Shown here piece after piece: positions 19,587 through 29,828 of a stretch of 64,000 bases of DNA (position 1 is its first letter; every line of letters starts with the position of its first letter). Source of the DNA: Oxalobacteraceae bacterium OTU3CINTB1 (GTDB taxonomy: Bacteria; Pseudomonadota; Gammaproteobacteria; Burkholderiales; Burkholderiaceae_D); the NCBI GenBank assembly GCA_024123955.1, contig CP099652.1, positions 6,014,001 through 6,078,000 of the forward strand, in the 5' to 3' direction. The notes under the pieces are model-generated. The model worked only from the letters and a program-made list of their open reading frames with translations. It did not search any database and had not been told where the DNA came from. The translations under genes were made by a program, and so were the position numbers.

Positions 19587-20543
19587 TTACATGTTCAGAA
19601 GAAAATACAGTAGTGCAATATTAGCAAGCAATAGCGGCAGCGCCGTCGCCACCTGGATTTTGACCACCGCGTTTTTGTCGGGCAGCTCCAGCAACGCCGC
19701 CGGCACGATGTTGAAGTTCGCCGCCATTGGCGTCATCAAGGTGCCGCAGTAGGCGCTGAACATGCCGATGGCCGCCATGACTGCGGGGTTCGCGTGGTAC
19801 ACCCCCACCAGCACCGGGATGCCGACGCCGCCGGCGATCACCGGGAAGGCGGCGAAGCCGTTGCCCATGATGATGGTGAACAGCGCCATGCCGATGCAGT
19901 ACACCGCCACCGCCACCAGCTTCACATCCATGTTGATGTACGAGGTGACCACGTGCGCCACGGCCTTGCCCATGCCCGCCTCGGTGAACAACAAGCCAAG
20001 CACCGCCAGCATGTGCGGCAGCACAACCGCCCAGCCCAGATGGTCGACCAGCCGGCGCGACTCGCGCATCGCCTGCAGCGGCGTGGCGCGCGTCAGCCAG
20101 CACGCGGTGGCGACGGCGAACAGCGAACCGCATCCGAGGCTGACCAGGGTCGTGTTCTTCGGGTCGAGCAGGAACAGGCCGTCGAATTTTACGTCCTTCA
20201 GCAAGGTCGAACCGATCATCGTCGTGATTGGAATGATCAACGCGGGGATCAGCAGCTTGTGGCCGAGCCGCTGCGCGCTGTCGCGGCGCTGCTCGGGCGA
20301 GCGCTCGCCGTAGCGTCCGAGCGTGACGCCGCCGAAGCCTGCGATCAGCGCCATCACCACCATCACTGCGCCCGCCGCCACCGGCGACAGCCAGTCTCCG
20401 GCCAGGTAGACCACCGCGTACAAGGCCCAGAACAGCGCGCTGGAATAGCGCTTGGGATTGTGGGGGTCGCGCAGCGCCATGACGGCGATCATCAGCAGCA
20501 TCGCGCCCAGCACCAGGTAGAAAAAGTCGAGCCTCAGTATCAT
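19587..20543 (-). CDS. DUF979 family membrane protein
   Basis: 318-residue very hydrophobic protein with about nine predicted membrane passes (e.g. FFYLVLGAMLLMIAVMALR near the N-terminus and LPLLLANIALLYFLLNM at the end). It contains conserved-looking GNGFAAFPVIAGGVGIPVLV and FSAYCGTLMTPMAANFN, which resemble substrate-site loops of ion-coupled permeases. The ATG overlaps the stop of the DUF969 gene. It is paired with DUF969 and followed by pcp. The function is undetermined; a pyroglutamate or pyroglutamyl-peptide carrier is the contextual guess. Confidence 0.88.
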   Translation of the reverse strand: MILRLDFFYLVLGAMLLMIAVMALRDPHNPKRYSSALFWALYAVVYLAGDWLSPVAAGAVMVVMALIAGFGGVTLGRYGERSPEQRRDSAQRLGHKLLIPALIIPITTMIGSTLLKDVKFDGLFLLDPKNTTLVSLGCGSLFAVATACWLTRATPLQAMRESRRLVDHLGWAVVLPHMLAVLGLLFTEAGMGKAVAHVVTSYINMDVKLVAVAVYCIGMALFTIIMGNGFAAFPVIAGGVGIPVLVGVYHANPAVMAAIGMFSAYCGTLMTPMAANFNIVPAALLELPDKNAVVKIQVATALPLLLANIALLYFLLNM

Positions 20544-21238
20544 GGCTGGCCCTTCATCATCGCGCGGGCGATGTGGGCGTCGAGCCGGTGCAGCCGCCAG
20601 GAGTGGATGATGAAGGCCGTCACCGCCGTCGGGATGCCCCACATCGCGATATGCAGCGGATCGACCTCGATGCCCTCGCCGCGCAGGATGGTTTGCATCA
20701 GCACGATGGCGCCGAAGGCCACGAACACGTCCTCGCCGAAGAACAGGCCGACGTTGTCGGTGGCGGCGGACATGGCGCGGATGCGGTGGCGCAGCGCGTC
20801 GGTCAGCGCCGGGTAGCGGTTCTCGGCCGCGCCCTCGGCCATCGGCGCGATCAGCGGGCGCACCATGTTCGGATGGCCGCCGATGCTGGTCAGGCCGAAG
20901 GCCGCGGTGATCTCGCGGATCGCCAGATAGACGATCAGCAGGCGTCCGGTGGTGGCCGACTTGATGCGCGCGATCGACGCCTGCGCGTGCTCCTTCAACC
21001 CGTAGCGTTCCAGCAGGCCGATGGCCGCCAGCGGCAGCAGCAAAATCAGCGGCAGGTTGCGGGTCTTGATGAAGGCCGCGCCCAGCACCGCCAACAGATG
21101 CCCCACGTCCATCGCCGCCGCGAAACCGGTGACAGCGCAGGCGGCGATCACCACCAGCACCGGATGCGCGCGCAACGCGAAACCAAGAATGATAACGGCC
21201 ACGCCAAGCAACGGCCAAAGATTAACAGTGTGATTCAT
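20540..21238 (-). CDS. DUF969 family membrane protein
   Basis: 232-residue integral membrane protein beginning LWPLLGVAVIILGFALRAHP. It has about six hydrophobic segments and the loops TSIGGHPNMVRPLIAPMAEG and MSAATDNVGLFFGEDVF, which read like polar half-helix loops of a transporter of the ion-transporter superfamily. It is the first gene of the DUF969-DUF979-pcp operon, with a 4-base overlap to DUF979. A long inverted repeat lies just upstream of the start. Confidence 0.88.
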   Translation of the reverse strand: MNHTVNLWPLLGVAVIILGFALRAHPVLVVIAACAVTGFAAAMDVGHLLAVLGAAFIKTRNLPLILLLPLAAIGLLERYGLKEHAQASIARIKSATTGRLLIVYLAIREITAAFGLTSIGGHPNMVRPLIAPMAEGAAENRYPALTDALRHRIRAMSAATDNVGLFFGEDVFVAFGAIVLMQTILRGEGIEVDPLHIAMWGIPTAVTAFIIHSWRLHRLDAHIARAMMKGQP

Positions 21239-21244
21239 TTCAAC

Positions 21245-21345
21245 TCCGGGGTCAGGTCCACCAATGCTACACGAGCCGGACTGTCAGGCGCCGCGCCACC
21301 GGCCTACGCTCCAGCCCGTGTAGAAATGGTGGACCTGACCCCGGA
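21245..21345. repeat. Long inverted repeat (GGGGTCAGGTCCACCA element)
   Basis: A perfect 19-bp inverted repeat: TCCGGGGTCAGGTCCACCA at 21245-21263 and its complement at 21327-21345. A second nested pair, CTACACG (21267-21273) / CGTGTAG (21317-21323), lies inside, so the whole 101-base unit can form one long hairpin. It sits between the DUF969 start and the terminator of the next minus-strand gene. It looks like a small non-autonomous repeat rather than an operator, and differs from the GGCGGATTA repeats elsewhere. Confidence 0.85.
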
Positions 21346-21346
21346 T

Positions 21347-21382
21347 GTAAAAATCCCCGCGCACCTTGCGATGCGCGGGGAT
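21347..21382 (-). terminator. Intrinsic terminator of TonB receptor gene
   Basis: An 11-bp perfect stem (ATCCCCGCGCA 21353-21363, TGCGCGGGGAT 21372-21382) with an 8-base loop. On the minus strand it is followed by a T-run (A-run at 21349-21353). It lies 17 bases past the stop of the TonB-dependent receptor gene. Confidence 0.92.
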
Positions 21383-21399
21383 CCGGTCATGGCTTCAGG

Positions 21400-23745
21400 T
21401 TAGAAGTTGACTTTGAACGTGGCGCCCCACGTGCGCGGTTCGTTGAGCATGCCGGTCAGGTTGTCGAACTCGATGGCGCTGAGCAGGACGATCTTGTTGG
21501 TGATGTTGCGGCCGAAGGCGGCCACTTCATACTTGCCGTCGCCCCATTTGTAGCCGACCCGCACGCCGCCTTCAACCAGCGACTTGGCGCGGTATTCCGG
21601 CGCGGTGTAGAGGAAGAAGTTGTAGCCGCTGCGATAGCTCCAGTCCGTCAGCGCATACAGTTCGCCGTTGGCGACGTCGGTGCTGTACTTGAGCGTGAAG
21701 TTGGCCTGGTGGCGCGGCGCGCGCGGCAGGTCGTTGCCGTCGATCAGGACGTTGCCAGGGAAGCCGACGGCCACCGGATCGGTCGGGGTGCAACCGAGGC
21801 CGGCGTTGTTGGCCAGGTTGCCGCAATATTGCACGCGCACCCGCGGGTCCTTGATCTCGGTGTCGTTGAAGCTGTAGCCGGCGGTGGTGCTGAAGCCGTA
21901 GCCCAGGTTGGCCTGGAAGTCGAGCTCGACACCCTGGCCGGTGACCTTGTCGGCGTTGAGCAGCTGGTTCATGTTGATGGTGCCGCTGCCGGCGGTCAGC
22001 TGCTTGTCCTTGACGCGATACTGGAACACGGCCGCGCTCAGGCGGGCGCGCCTGTCGAACAGGTCCTGCTTGACGCCGGCCTCGAACGACAGCGCCTTTT
22101 CGGCGCCGGCCATCGACGGCACGTCGGCCAGGCCGTTGAGGCGCCCCTGCATCGACGGCGCGCGGTAGCCGGTGGCCACGCGGGCGAACAGGTTGGTGTT
22201 CTTGTCCAGTTCGTAAGTGCCGCTGGCGTCCCAGCTGATGTTGCTCGAGTCGCTGTTCAACGCGTGCGACGCCGTCACCAGCGCGTTGGCGGCGTTGAAG
22301 TCGGTGCGCGAGGCGCTGAAGTCCTTCTTGTCGCTGGTGTAGCGAACGCCGCCGCGCACTTTCAGTTTCTCGGACACCGTGTAGTTCAGCGAACCGAACG
22401 CGGCCCACGATTTCGAATCCTGGAACTGGCGCGCGAAGGCGGTGTTCTGCGGATTGCCAGCAGCGAACGAGTCGAAGCTGATACTGTCGATCTGGATGTT
22501 TTCCTTGAAATAGAACAGCCCACCGATCCATTGCAGCGGGCCGGCGTAGTTGGACTCGGCGCGGAACTCTTGCGTGAACTGCTTGTGGTCCGGCAACAAG
22601 TCGGCGGTCTCGACCGGGAACGGAATACGGCCCGGGCCGTATGGCGGCGCGAACACGGCGCCATAACCGCCGTCGACGTCGGCGCGGCTGTTGAACTTGA
22701 GTTTTTCGTAGCCGGTGATCGAGTGCAGCGTAATATCGCCCGCGTTGTACTTCAGGCGCATGCTGCCGCCCTTGGTTTCCAGCTTCTGGTAGTTGACGCC
22801 GTCGGTCGGGTAGGAACCGTAGTCGAAACCGTCAACGATGTCGTTGGTGCCCTGCTTGATGATGTTGGCGCGGAACAGGGTGGCGCTGCCATGGTAGTTG
22901 CGCTGGTGGTAGTTAAACAGTGCGCTGAAATCCTTGTTCGGCTGCACCAGCGCCTGAAGGCGGAAGGCGTTGTCGCCGTAGCCTTCGAAGTCCTGGGTGC
23001 CCTTGCCCGGGGTCGGGTTGGTGTTGTGCACGCGGTCGTCGCGGTGCTGGCTGGTGCCGGAGAAGCGCAGCGCAACGGTGTCGCTGACCGGGAAGTTGAA
23101 CGCGCCTTCGACATTCTTGGCCGAGTAGTTGCCGATGCCCAGCTGCAAATAGCCTTCCTGCTTGAAGACCGGCTTGGCCGAGTCGAACTTGATCACGCCG
23201 GCCGGGGAGTTACGGCCGAACAGCGTGCCCTGCGGGCCGCGCAGCACTTCGACCTGGTCGACGTCGAATACCGGGAAGCCCTTGAGCATGGCGTTTTCCT
23301 GGACGATGTCGTCCATCACGTAGCCAACCGGCTGCGAGGCGTTCAGGTCGAAGTCGGTGTTGCCCAGACCGCGAATGTAGAAGCGCGGGAAGGCGCGGCC
23401 GTAGTCCGATTCGATGTTCAGGGAGGGCGAGCGGCCCGACAGCACGCGGATGTCGCCGGCGCCGGAGGTCAGCACGTCGAGCTTGTCGCCTTTGATGGTG
23501 GCGATCGACATCGGCACGTCCTTGATGTTCTCGGCGCGGCGCTGCGCGGTCACGATCACGGTTTCCAGCTGGTTGCCGGTGCTGCCGGTGGCGGCGGGCG
23601 CAGCCGCAGCGTCTTGTCCCTCAGCGGCTGCCGGCTGGGCGTTCGCGCCCGCTTCGGTGGCCAGGGCCATGTGCAGCGGGAAGGCGCTCGCCACGGCCAG
23701 GGCGATCAACGACCGCGCTGCGAAACCACTACTGTTCTTGCTCAT
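21400..23745 (-). CDS. TonB-dependent outer-membrane receptor
   Basis: 781 residues. A signal peptide (residues ~1-30, ending near LHMALA) and an Ala-rich linker are followed by the TonB-box-like LETVIVTAQRR. The plug domain is next (DVPMSIATIKGDKLD; VEVLRGPQGTLFGRNSPAGV), then a 22-strand barrel ending in the expected terminal aromatic (WGATFKVNF). The closest overall pattern is the Sphingomonas-type receptors for small organic molecules rather than siderophore receptors. It is divergent from the nucleoside ABC importer, so uptake of nucleosides or oligonucleotides across the outer membrane is a reasonable but unproven role. Confidence 0.9.
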   Translation of the reverse strand: MSKNSSGFAARSLIALAVASAFPLHMALATEAGANAQPAAAEGQDAAAAPAATGSTGNQLETVIVTAQRRAENIKDVPMSIATIKGDKLDVLTSGAGDIRVLSGRSPSLNIESDYGRAFPRFYIRGLGNTDFDLNASQPVGYVMDDIVQENAMLKGFPVFDVDQVEVLRGPQGTLFGRNSPAGVIKFDSAKPVFKQEGYLQLGIGNYSAKNVEGAFNFPVSDTVALRFSGTSQHRDDRVHNTNPTPGKGTQDFEGYGDNAFRLQALVQPNKDFSALFNYHQRNYHGSATLFRANIIKQGTNDIVDGFDYGSYPTDGVNYQKLETKGGSMRLKYNAGDITLHSITGYEKLKFNSRADVDGGYGAVFAPPYGPGRIPFPVETADLLPDHKQFTQEFRAESNYAGPLQWIGGLFYFKENIQIDSISFDSFAAGNPQNTAFARQFQDSKSWAAFGSLNYTVSEKLKVRGGVRYTSDKKDFSASRTDFNAANALVTASHALNSDSSNISWDASGTYELDKNTNLFARVATGYRAPSMQGRLNGLADVPSMAGAEKALSFEAGVKQDLFDRRARLSAAVFQYRVKDKQLTAGSGTINMNQLLNADKVTGQGVELDFQANLGYGFSTTAGYSFNDTEIKDPRVRVQYCGNLANNAGLGCTPTDPVAVGFPGNVLIDGNDLPRAPRHQANFTLKYSTDVANGELYALTDWSYRSGYNFFLYTAPEYRAKSLVEGGVRVGYKWGDGKYEVAAFGRNITNKIVLLSAIEFDNLTGMLNEPRTWGATFKVNF

Positions 23746-24336
23746 AAATGCTGCTCCCGGTTGTATAAGTTTGGATGGTATTTGTAGTTATTCCGATCAT
23801 CCTAGCATGGAAAAAAATGACATAAACCTACTTTTTCCATGGTTCGATTCATATCTATTTTATATAAATGACTAAATAAAATCGAATTTGTCGTACATAT
23901 CCATGGTGATGCATAGTGACGGATTGCCTAAAAAATAGCCGATTCCCCAGCGGAAACGCTGGTGGCTTGCAGCAATGAAGGGTATTTGAGAATGACAGGG
24001 GGCCGCTGGCCCAGCCCGCTTGATGCGTGGCGCCCGGCTTATCCGAACGGCAGGAAGTTTTTCCAACAGGACAAAAAGCAACAATACAAAAATATTTAAT
24101 TTGGCGCCGACTGTTGCGGCAGTGCGACATAGGCGCCGCGGACGGACCTGGCGGGCGCGCAAGACGGGTTGACGCGCGCTGCAATTTAGACAAGCTTTCG
24201 ACGCCCCGTGGTGGCGGGAAGCGGCCAAGTCAGAGGTAACGCTCTAAAAATCAGGGGTTTGCCGCCATAAAACGGCACCGGATTATATGTTTCGTCCAAT
24301 AAAAATATACAATATCGATCTTCCAGGAGCCTACTC
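23746..24336. promoter_or_regulatory. Divergent control region, TonB receptor / nucleoside ABC importer
   Basis: 591 bases without a credible gene; open frames here have Arg/Cys/His-rich, non-protein-like composition. A 10-bp inverted repeat, CATGGAAAAA (23806-23815) / TTTTTCCATG (23832-23841), lies about 60 bases upstream of the TonB gene and could be an operator or leader hairpin. A short GAAA-loop hairpin, CCAGCG-GAAA-CGCTGG, is at 23947-23962. The AT-rich stretch at about 24280-24320 precedes the ribosome site AGGAG of the binding-protein gene and probably holds its promoter. No riboswitch was recognised. Confidence 0.55.
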
Positions 24337-25332
24337 ATGAAACTTTCACAACTTAGTTTGACGGTTGCAGCTATCTGTATCGCTGCCAGCGCGTCCGCGG
24401 CGGATCCAAAACTGGCCATCGTGTATGACGCGGGCGGCAAGTTCGACAAATCGTTCAACCAGTCCGCTTTTGAAGGCGCCTCGCGCTTCAAGAAGGAAAC
24501 CAATATCAATTTCACCGAGGTGCAAGCCTCCAGCGACACCCAGGCCGAGCAAGTGCTGCGCGGCCTCGCGCGCAAGAACATGGACTTGATCGCCTCGATC
24601 GGCTTCGCCCAGCAGTCGGCCGTGCAGAAGGTCGCCAAGGAATTCCCGAAGGTGCGTTTCGTGCTGATCGACGGCGTGGCGCAAGGCGCCAACATCAACT
24701 CGATCACCTTCAAGGAAGAAGAAGGCTCGTATTTGGTCGGCGTGGCCGCCGCGATGGCGTCCAAAACCAAAAAACTCGGCTTCATCGGCGGTGTCGACAT
24801 CCCGCTGATCCGCACCTTCGCCTGCGGCTACACCCAGGGCGCGAAGGCGGTCGACAAAAAGGTCGATGTCACCTCCAACATGGTCGGCACCACCGCCGAC
24901 TCGTGGAACAACCCTGCCAAGGGCGGTGAGCTGGCCCGCTCGCAGTTCGACCGCGGCGTCGACGTGGTATTCGCGGTGGCCGGCGGTTCGGGCCTCGGCA
25001 CGCTGCAGACGGCCAAGGAAAAAGGCAAGCTGGCCATCGGCGTCGACTCCAACCAGAACCACCTGTATCCGGGTGCGATCCTGACTTCGATGGTCAAGCG
25101 CGTCGACAACGCCGTCTACGACTCCTTCATGCAGGTCAAGGCCGGCACCTGGAAGGCCGGCGTGACCGCCAAGGGCATCAAGGAAGGCGGCGTCGATTGG
25201 GCGCTGGACGCCAACAATCGTTCGCTGATCACGCCGGAGATCGAAAAGCGCGTGCTGGGCGCGCGCAAGGACATCATCGACGGCAAAGTGAAGGTCTTCG
25301 ATATCCGTTCCGGCGCGGCCTGCCCGGTCTGA
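24337..25332 (+). CDS. BMP-family nucleoside-binding protein of ABC importer
   Basis: 331-residue periplasmic binding protein of the BMP/PnrA (basic membrane protein) family. The signal peptide is residues 1-22 (ending ASASA), with no lipobox cysteine, so it is soluble. Family motifs: LAIVYDAGGKFDKSFNQSAF near the mature N-terminus, then IGFAQQSAVQKVAKEFP and VFAVAGGSGLGTLQTAKEKG. PnrA-type proteins bind purine nucleosides. It is the first gene of the four-gene importer (binding protein, ATPase, two permeases). A GC hairpin follows, which may raise its level above the other subunits. Confidence 0.92.
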   Translation: MKLSQLSLTVAAICIAASASAADPKLAIVYDAGGKFDKSFNQSAFEGASRFKKETNINFTEVQASSDTQAEQVLRGLARKNMDLIASIGFAQQSAVQKVAKEFPKVRFVLIDGVAQGANINSITFKEEEGSYLVGVAAAMASKTKKLGFIGGVDIPLIRTFACGYTQGAKAVDKKVDVTSNMVGTTADSWNNPAKGGELARSQFDRGVDVVFAVAGGSGLGTLQTAKEKGKLAIGVDSNQNHLYPGAILTSMVKRVDNAVYDSFMQVKAGTWKAGVTAKGIKEGGVDWALDANNRSLITPEIEKRVLGARKDIIDGKVKVFDIRSGAACPV

Positions 25333-25350
25333 CACCAGTTTGAACACGAG

Positions 25351-25390
25351 CGCGCCGCCGGGGTTGTCCCCCGAGCGGCGCGTTTAACGT
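25351..25390 (+). terminator. GC hairpin between binding-protein and ATPase genes
   Basis: CGCGCCGC (25351-25358) pairs with GCGGCGCG (25375-25382), followed by TTTAACGTTTT. The weak T-run suggests partial termination or protection of the upstream message, the usual way to over-produce a binding protein. Confidence 0.6.
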
Positions 25391-25445
25391 TTTAAGCGTT
25401 TAGTGTTTTACGCGTTTACTATCTAACCGAACCGAAAACGACCCT

Positions 25446-26971
<1,526 letters not shown>

Positions 26972-26975
<4 letters not shown>

Positions 26976-28045
26976 ACAAAGACCTGCCACGCTGGGCGAC
27001 CGCGTTTGCCCTGCCCCTTCTGAACCTGGTGTCCGCCTTGCTGGTGACCGCGCTGGTGATCCACCTGCTGGGCGAGAGCCCGACCGAATCGCTGGCGATC
27101 CTGATCAACAGCGCCGTCGTCAATCCGGAAGGCTTGAGCTACACGCTGTTCTACGCTTCCACTTTCATCTTCACCGGTCTGGCCGTGTCGATCGCCATGG
27201 AAGCGGGCCTGTTCAACATCGGCGCCGAAGGCCAGATGTACTTCGCCGGCCTTGGCCTGACACTGGCGATGCTGACCTTCGACAGCACCTTGCCGGCGTT
27301 GGTGCTGATCCCGGTCGGCATGATCGGCGCCGCGCTGTTCGGCGCGCTGTGGGCCTTCGTGCCCGGCTATCTGCAAGCGAAGCGCGGCAGCCACGTGGTG
27401 GTCACCACCATCATGTTCAACTACATCGCCGCCGCGCTGATGAACACCGTGATCGTCAAGCTGGTGCCGGCGGGCGAGCAAAATCCTGCCAGCCGCGCCT
27501 TCGCGGCCGCCGCCGAAATGCCGCGCCTGAACCAATGGTTTCCGGTGCTGGGCGAGACCCCGCTCAACATCAGCTTCTTCCTGGCGATCATCGCGCTGGT
27601 GATCTACGGCGTGGTGGTGTCGCGCTCCTCGTGGGGCTTCAAGCTGCGCGCCACGGGCCTGAACAAACACGCCGCCCACTACGCGGGCATCCGTATCAGC
27701 AAGATGATCATCATCGTCATGCTGATCTCGGGCGCGCTGGCCGGTCTCGGATCGGTCAATTCCATCATGGGCTCGACCCACTACCTGTCGCTCAACTTCG
27801 TCGGCGGCGCGGGCTTCATCGGCATCGCCATCGCGCTGATGGGCCGCCAGCATCCGGTCGGCATTTTCCTGTCGGCGGTGCTGTTCGGGGCGCTGACCCA
27901 GGGCGGCTTCGACCTGTCGCTGGAGAAGCAGAACATCCCGCCGGAGACGGTGATCCTGGTGCAGGGATTGATCATCCTGTTCTGCGGCGCGATGGAAAAC
28001 CTGTATGCGCCGGTGATCGCCAAAATGCTCAAACTGAAGAAGTGA
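26972..28045 (+). CDS. Nucleoside ABC importer permease 1
   Basis: 357-residue inner-membrane permease of the BPD_transp_2 (RbsC-like) family with about ten hydrophobic segments. The signature AMEAGLFNIGAEGQMYFAGL is near residue 75, and GFKLRATGLNKHAAHYAGI near residue 220 is the coupling loop to the ATPase. It overlaps the ATPase gene by 4 bases. It forms a heterodimer with the next gene product. Confidence 0.93.
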
Positions 28046-28052
28046 GGACACT

Positions 28053-29024
28053 ATGACTTTTGACGACCTCCATATCGGCAGTATCCTGGTATCGACCGTG
28101 CGCAACGCGCCGGTGCTGATTTTTGCCGGCATGGCCGGCCTGTTCGCCGAGCGCTCGGGCGTGATCGACATCGGCCTCGAAGGCAAAATCCTGGCGTCGG
28201 CGTTCGTCTCGGCGGCCGTCGCCTTCACCACGCAGAACCCGTGGTACGGCGTCATGGCCGGCATCGTGGTGTCGATGCTGCTGGCCAGCCTGCAGGCCTA
28301 CATCGCCATCACCCAGAAGGGCAACCAGCTGGTGGCCGGCATCGCCATCAACATCGCCATGAGCGGCCTGACCTTCGTGGTGGCGCAGTACATCTTCCAG
28401 CAGGGCGGCCGCACGCCGGACCTCGGGTCCGCGCGGCTGTTCGACGTGGTGCTGCCCGGGACGGCGGCGGTCGAGGGCATCCCGGTCATCGGCTGGGTGT
28501 ACGCGCATCTGATCGGCGGCCATTCGGTGCTGGTGTACATGGCCTTCGCGCTGGTGCCCCTGGTGCACTGGATCGTTTATCACAGCCGCTTCGGCCTGCG
28601 CCTGCGCGCCTGTGGCGAGAACCCGCACGCGGCCGACGCGGCGGGCGTGAGCGTCGAGCGCCAGCGCTACATGGCGATGCTGATCGCCGGTTTCCTGTGC
28701 TCGTTCGCTGGCGCCTACCTGTCGATCGTGCAGAGTGGCTTCTTCCTGCGCGACATGTCGGCCGGCGCCGGCTACCTGGCGCTGACCGCGATGGTGTTCG
28801 GTAACTGGCGTCCGCTGTACACCTTCCTGGGCTGCCTGATGTTCGGCTTCTTCGGCGCGGTGCAAATCCAGATCGAAGGCGTGGAACTGCCGGGCATCGG
28901 CCGCCTGCCGGGCGCGATGATCCAGATGGTGCCGTACGTGCTGACCGTGATCGTGCTGGCCGGCTTGATGGCCAAGTCGGTGGCGCCGAAATCGCTCGGC
29001 ATCCCGTTCGTCAAGTCGCGCTAA
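28053..29024 (+). CDS. Nucleoside ABC importer permease 2
   Basis: 323-residue permease of the same family as its neighbour but shorter. It has the paired signature FAERSGVIDIGLEGKILASA near residue 35 and the coupling loop GLRLRACGENPHAADAAGVS near residue 185. It starts 7 bases after the first permease with a GAGGA ribosome site. It is the last gene of the importer operon and converges on the cytochrome gene 12 bases further. Confidence 0.93.
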   Translation: MTFDDLHIGSILVSTVRNAPVLIFAGMAGLFAERSGVIDIGLEGKILASAFVSAAVAFTTQNPWYGVMAGIVVSMLLASLQAYIAITQKGNQLVAGIAINIAMSGLTFVVAQYIFQQGGRTPDLGSARLFDVVLPGTAAVEGIPVIGWVYAHLIGGHSVLVYMAFALVPLVHWIVYHSRFGLRLRACGENPHAADAAGVSVERQRYMAMLIAGFLCSFAGAYLSIVQSGFFLRDMSAGAGYLALTAMVFGNWRPLYTFLGCLMFGFFGAVQIQIEGVELPGIGRLPGAMIQMVPYVLTVIVLAGLMAKSVAPKSLGIPFVKSR

Positions 29025-29036
29025 GCGCGCGCTCCC

Positions 29037-29423
29037 CTAGCGGAACTCCCGCATATACACCAGCAGATCGGCGATCTGCTGGTCGTCGCTGATGCCCCAG
29101 AACCGCATGCTGGTCCCCGGCACCACGTCGTGCGGCGCGCGCATGTAGGCGGCCAGCTTTTGCTCGGTCCAGACGATGCCTGATTTCTTCATCGCTTCGG
29201 AATACTTGAAGTCCGGCGTGGCAGCGGCTTTGCGGCCGATGATGCCGTTCAGCTGCGGGCCATAGCCGGCCTGCGCGTAGGGGCCGACCTGATGGCACGA
29301 GGCGCACTTGCGGAACGCCGCTTGGCCTGCCTTGGCGTTGCCGACGTAACCGACGGCGCCAGCATGGCTTGAGAGGAGCAAGGTCGCTATCGCAGCGACG
29401 AGTATCCTACTAATGAAGTGCAT
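29037..29423 (-). CDS. Class I c-type cytochrome
   Basis: 128 residues with a signal peptide (residues ~1-23, cleaved near AGA). It carries a single haem-attachment motif, CASCH at residues 40-44, and the axial-ligand segment PGTSMRFWG near residue 105. The layout (GPQLNGIIGRKAA, FKYSEAMKKSGIVWTEQKLA) is the small soluble cytochrome c550/c2 type of the periplasm. It lies 9 bases downstream of a HigA-like short gene on the same strand. The electron partner is not evident from neighbours. Confidence 0.92.
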   Translation of the reverse strand: MHFISRILVAAIATLLLSSHAGAVGYVGNAKAGQAAFRKCASCHQVGPYAQAGYGPQLNGIIGRKAAATPDFKYSEAMKKSGIVWTEQKLAAYMRAPHDVVPGTSMRFWGISDDQQIADLLVYMREFR

Positions 29424-29432
29424 TGATACTTT

Positions 29433-29714
29433 CTATAATTGCTCCAACGGATAATGGATCTTGTCGTAACTGCTAACCAATTCCGCTAACAATTCCAATA
29501 ATCCCGCCAAGGGATGGTGTTCATTTTCCCCCATCACATCCAGTACCCGGTTCATCAATGCGACAGTGTGATCATAGTCTGTTTCGGTTTTGATCGGCCT
29601 CAGCCTCGCGATGTGGTCGAACTCCTGCCATGCCGCAGCCAGGGCCATGCCATCGATTTTCTCAACGCTGGTTTTCATGATTAGAACTTTAAACCTTTTC
29701 TGTCGATCGAGCAT
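29433..29714 (-). CDS. Short HigA-like protein lacking the HTH domain
   Basis: 93 residues. The segment LRPIKTETDYDHTVALMNRV and the later SSYDKIHYPLEQL match the N-terminal leader of HigA-type antitoxins, which normally continues into an XRE helix-turn-helix. Here the protein stops right where the HTH would begin, and the cytochrome gene starts 9 bases later, so there is no room for a broken remainder. The start at 29714 has GGAG seven bases upstream. No HigB-like toxin gene is adjacent. It may be an orphan dimerisation module or a relic. Confidence 0.65.
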   Translation of the reverse strand: MLDRQKRFKVLIMKTSVEKIDGMALAAAWQEFDHIARLRPIKTETDYDHTVALMNRVLDVMGENEHHPLAGLLELLAELVSSYDKIHYPLEQL

Positions 29715-29750
29715 TCGGAAACTCCAATGAGGCTCACATTGCTACAGAGA

Positions 29751-29790
29751 TACGTAGGGCGGATTAGGCGGAACGCAGTAATCCGCCATT
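29751..29790. repeat. Palindromic repeat, single arm, copy B
   Basis: One ~40-base unit, TACGTAGGGCGGATTAGGCG... ending CCGCCATT, of the same family as copies A, C and D. GGCGGATTA at its left end pairs with TAATCCGCC at its right. Unlike the other three it has no opposing partner arm. It lies between the short HigA-like gene and nudK. Confidence 0.88.
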
Positions 29791-29828
29791 GCGTGCATCA
29801 GAGGTCATATCGAGTGCGCGATCCAAAT

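Noticed and set aside
23855..24228. Two overlapping minus-strand frames of 112 and 118 codons in the TonB/ABC control region
   Set aside because: Cys/Arg/His-rich composition, no ribosome site and no resemblance to a protein family.
23746..24336. Possible purine riboswitch upstream of the nucleoside importer
   Set aside because: I could not find the three-way-junction core motifs of purine riboswitches; only a short GAAA-loop hairpin is present.
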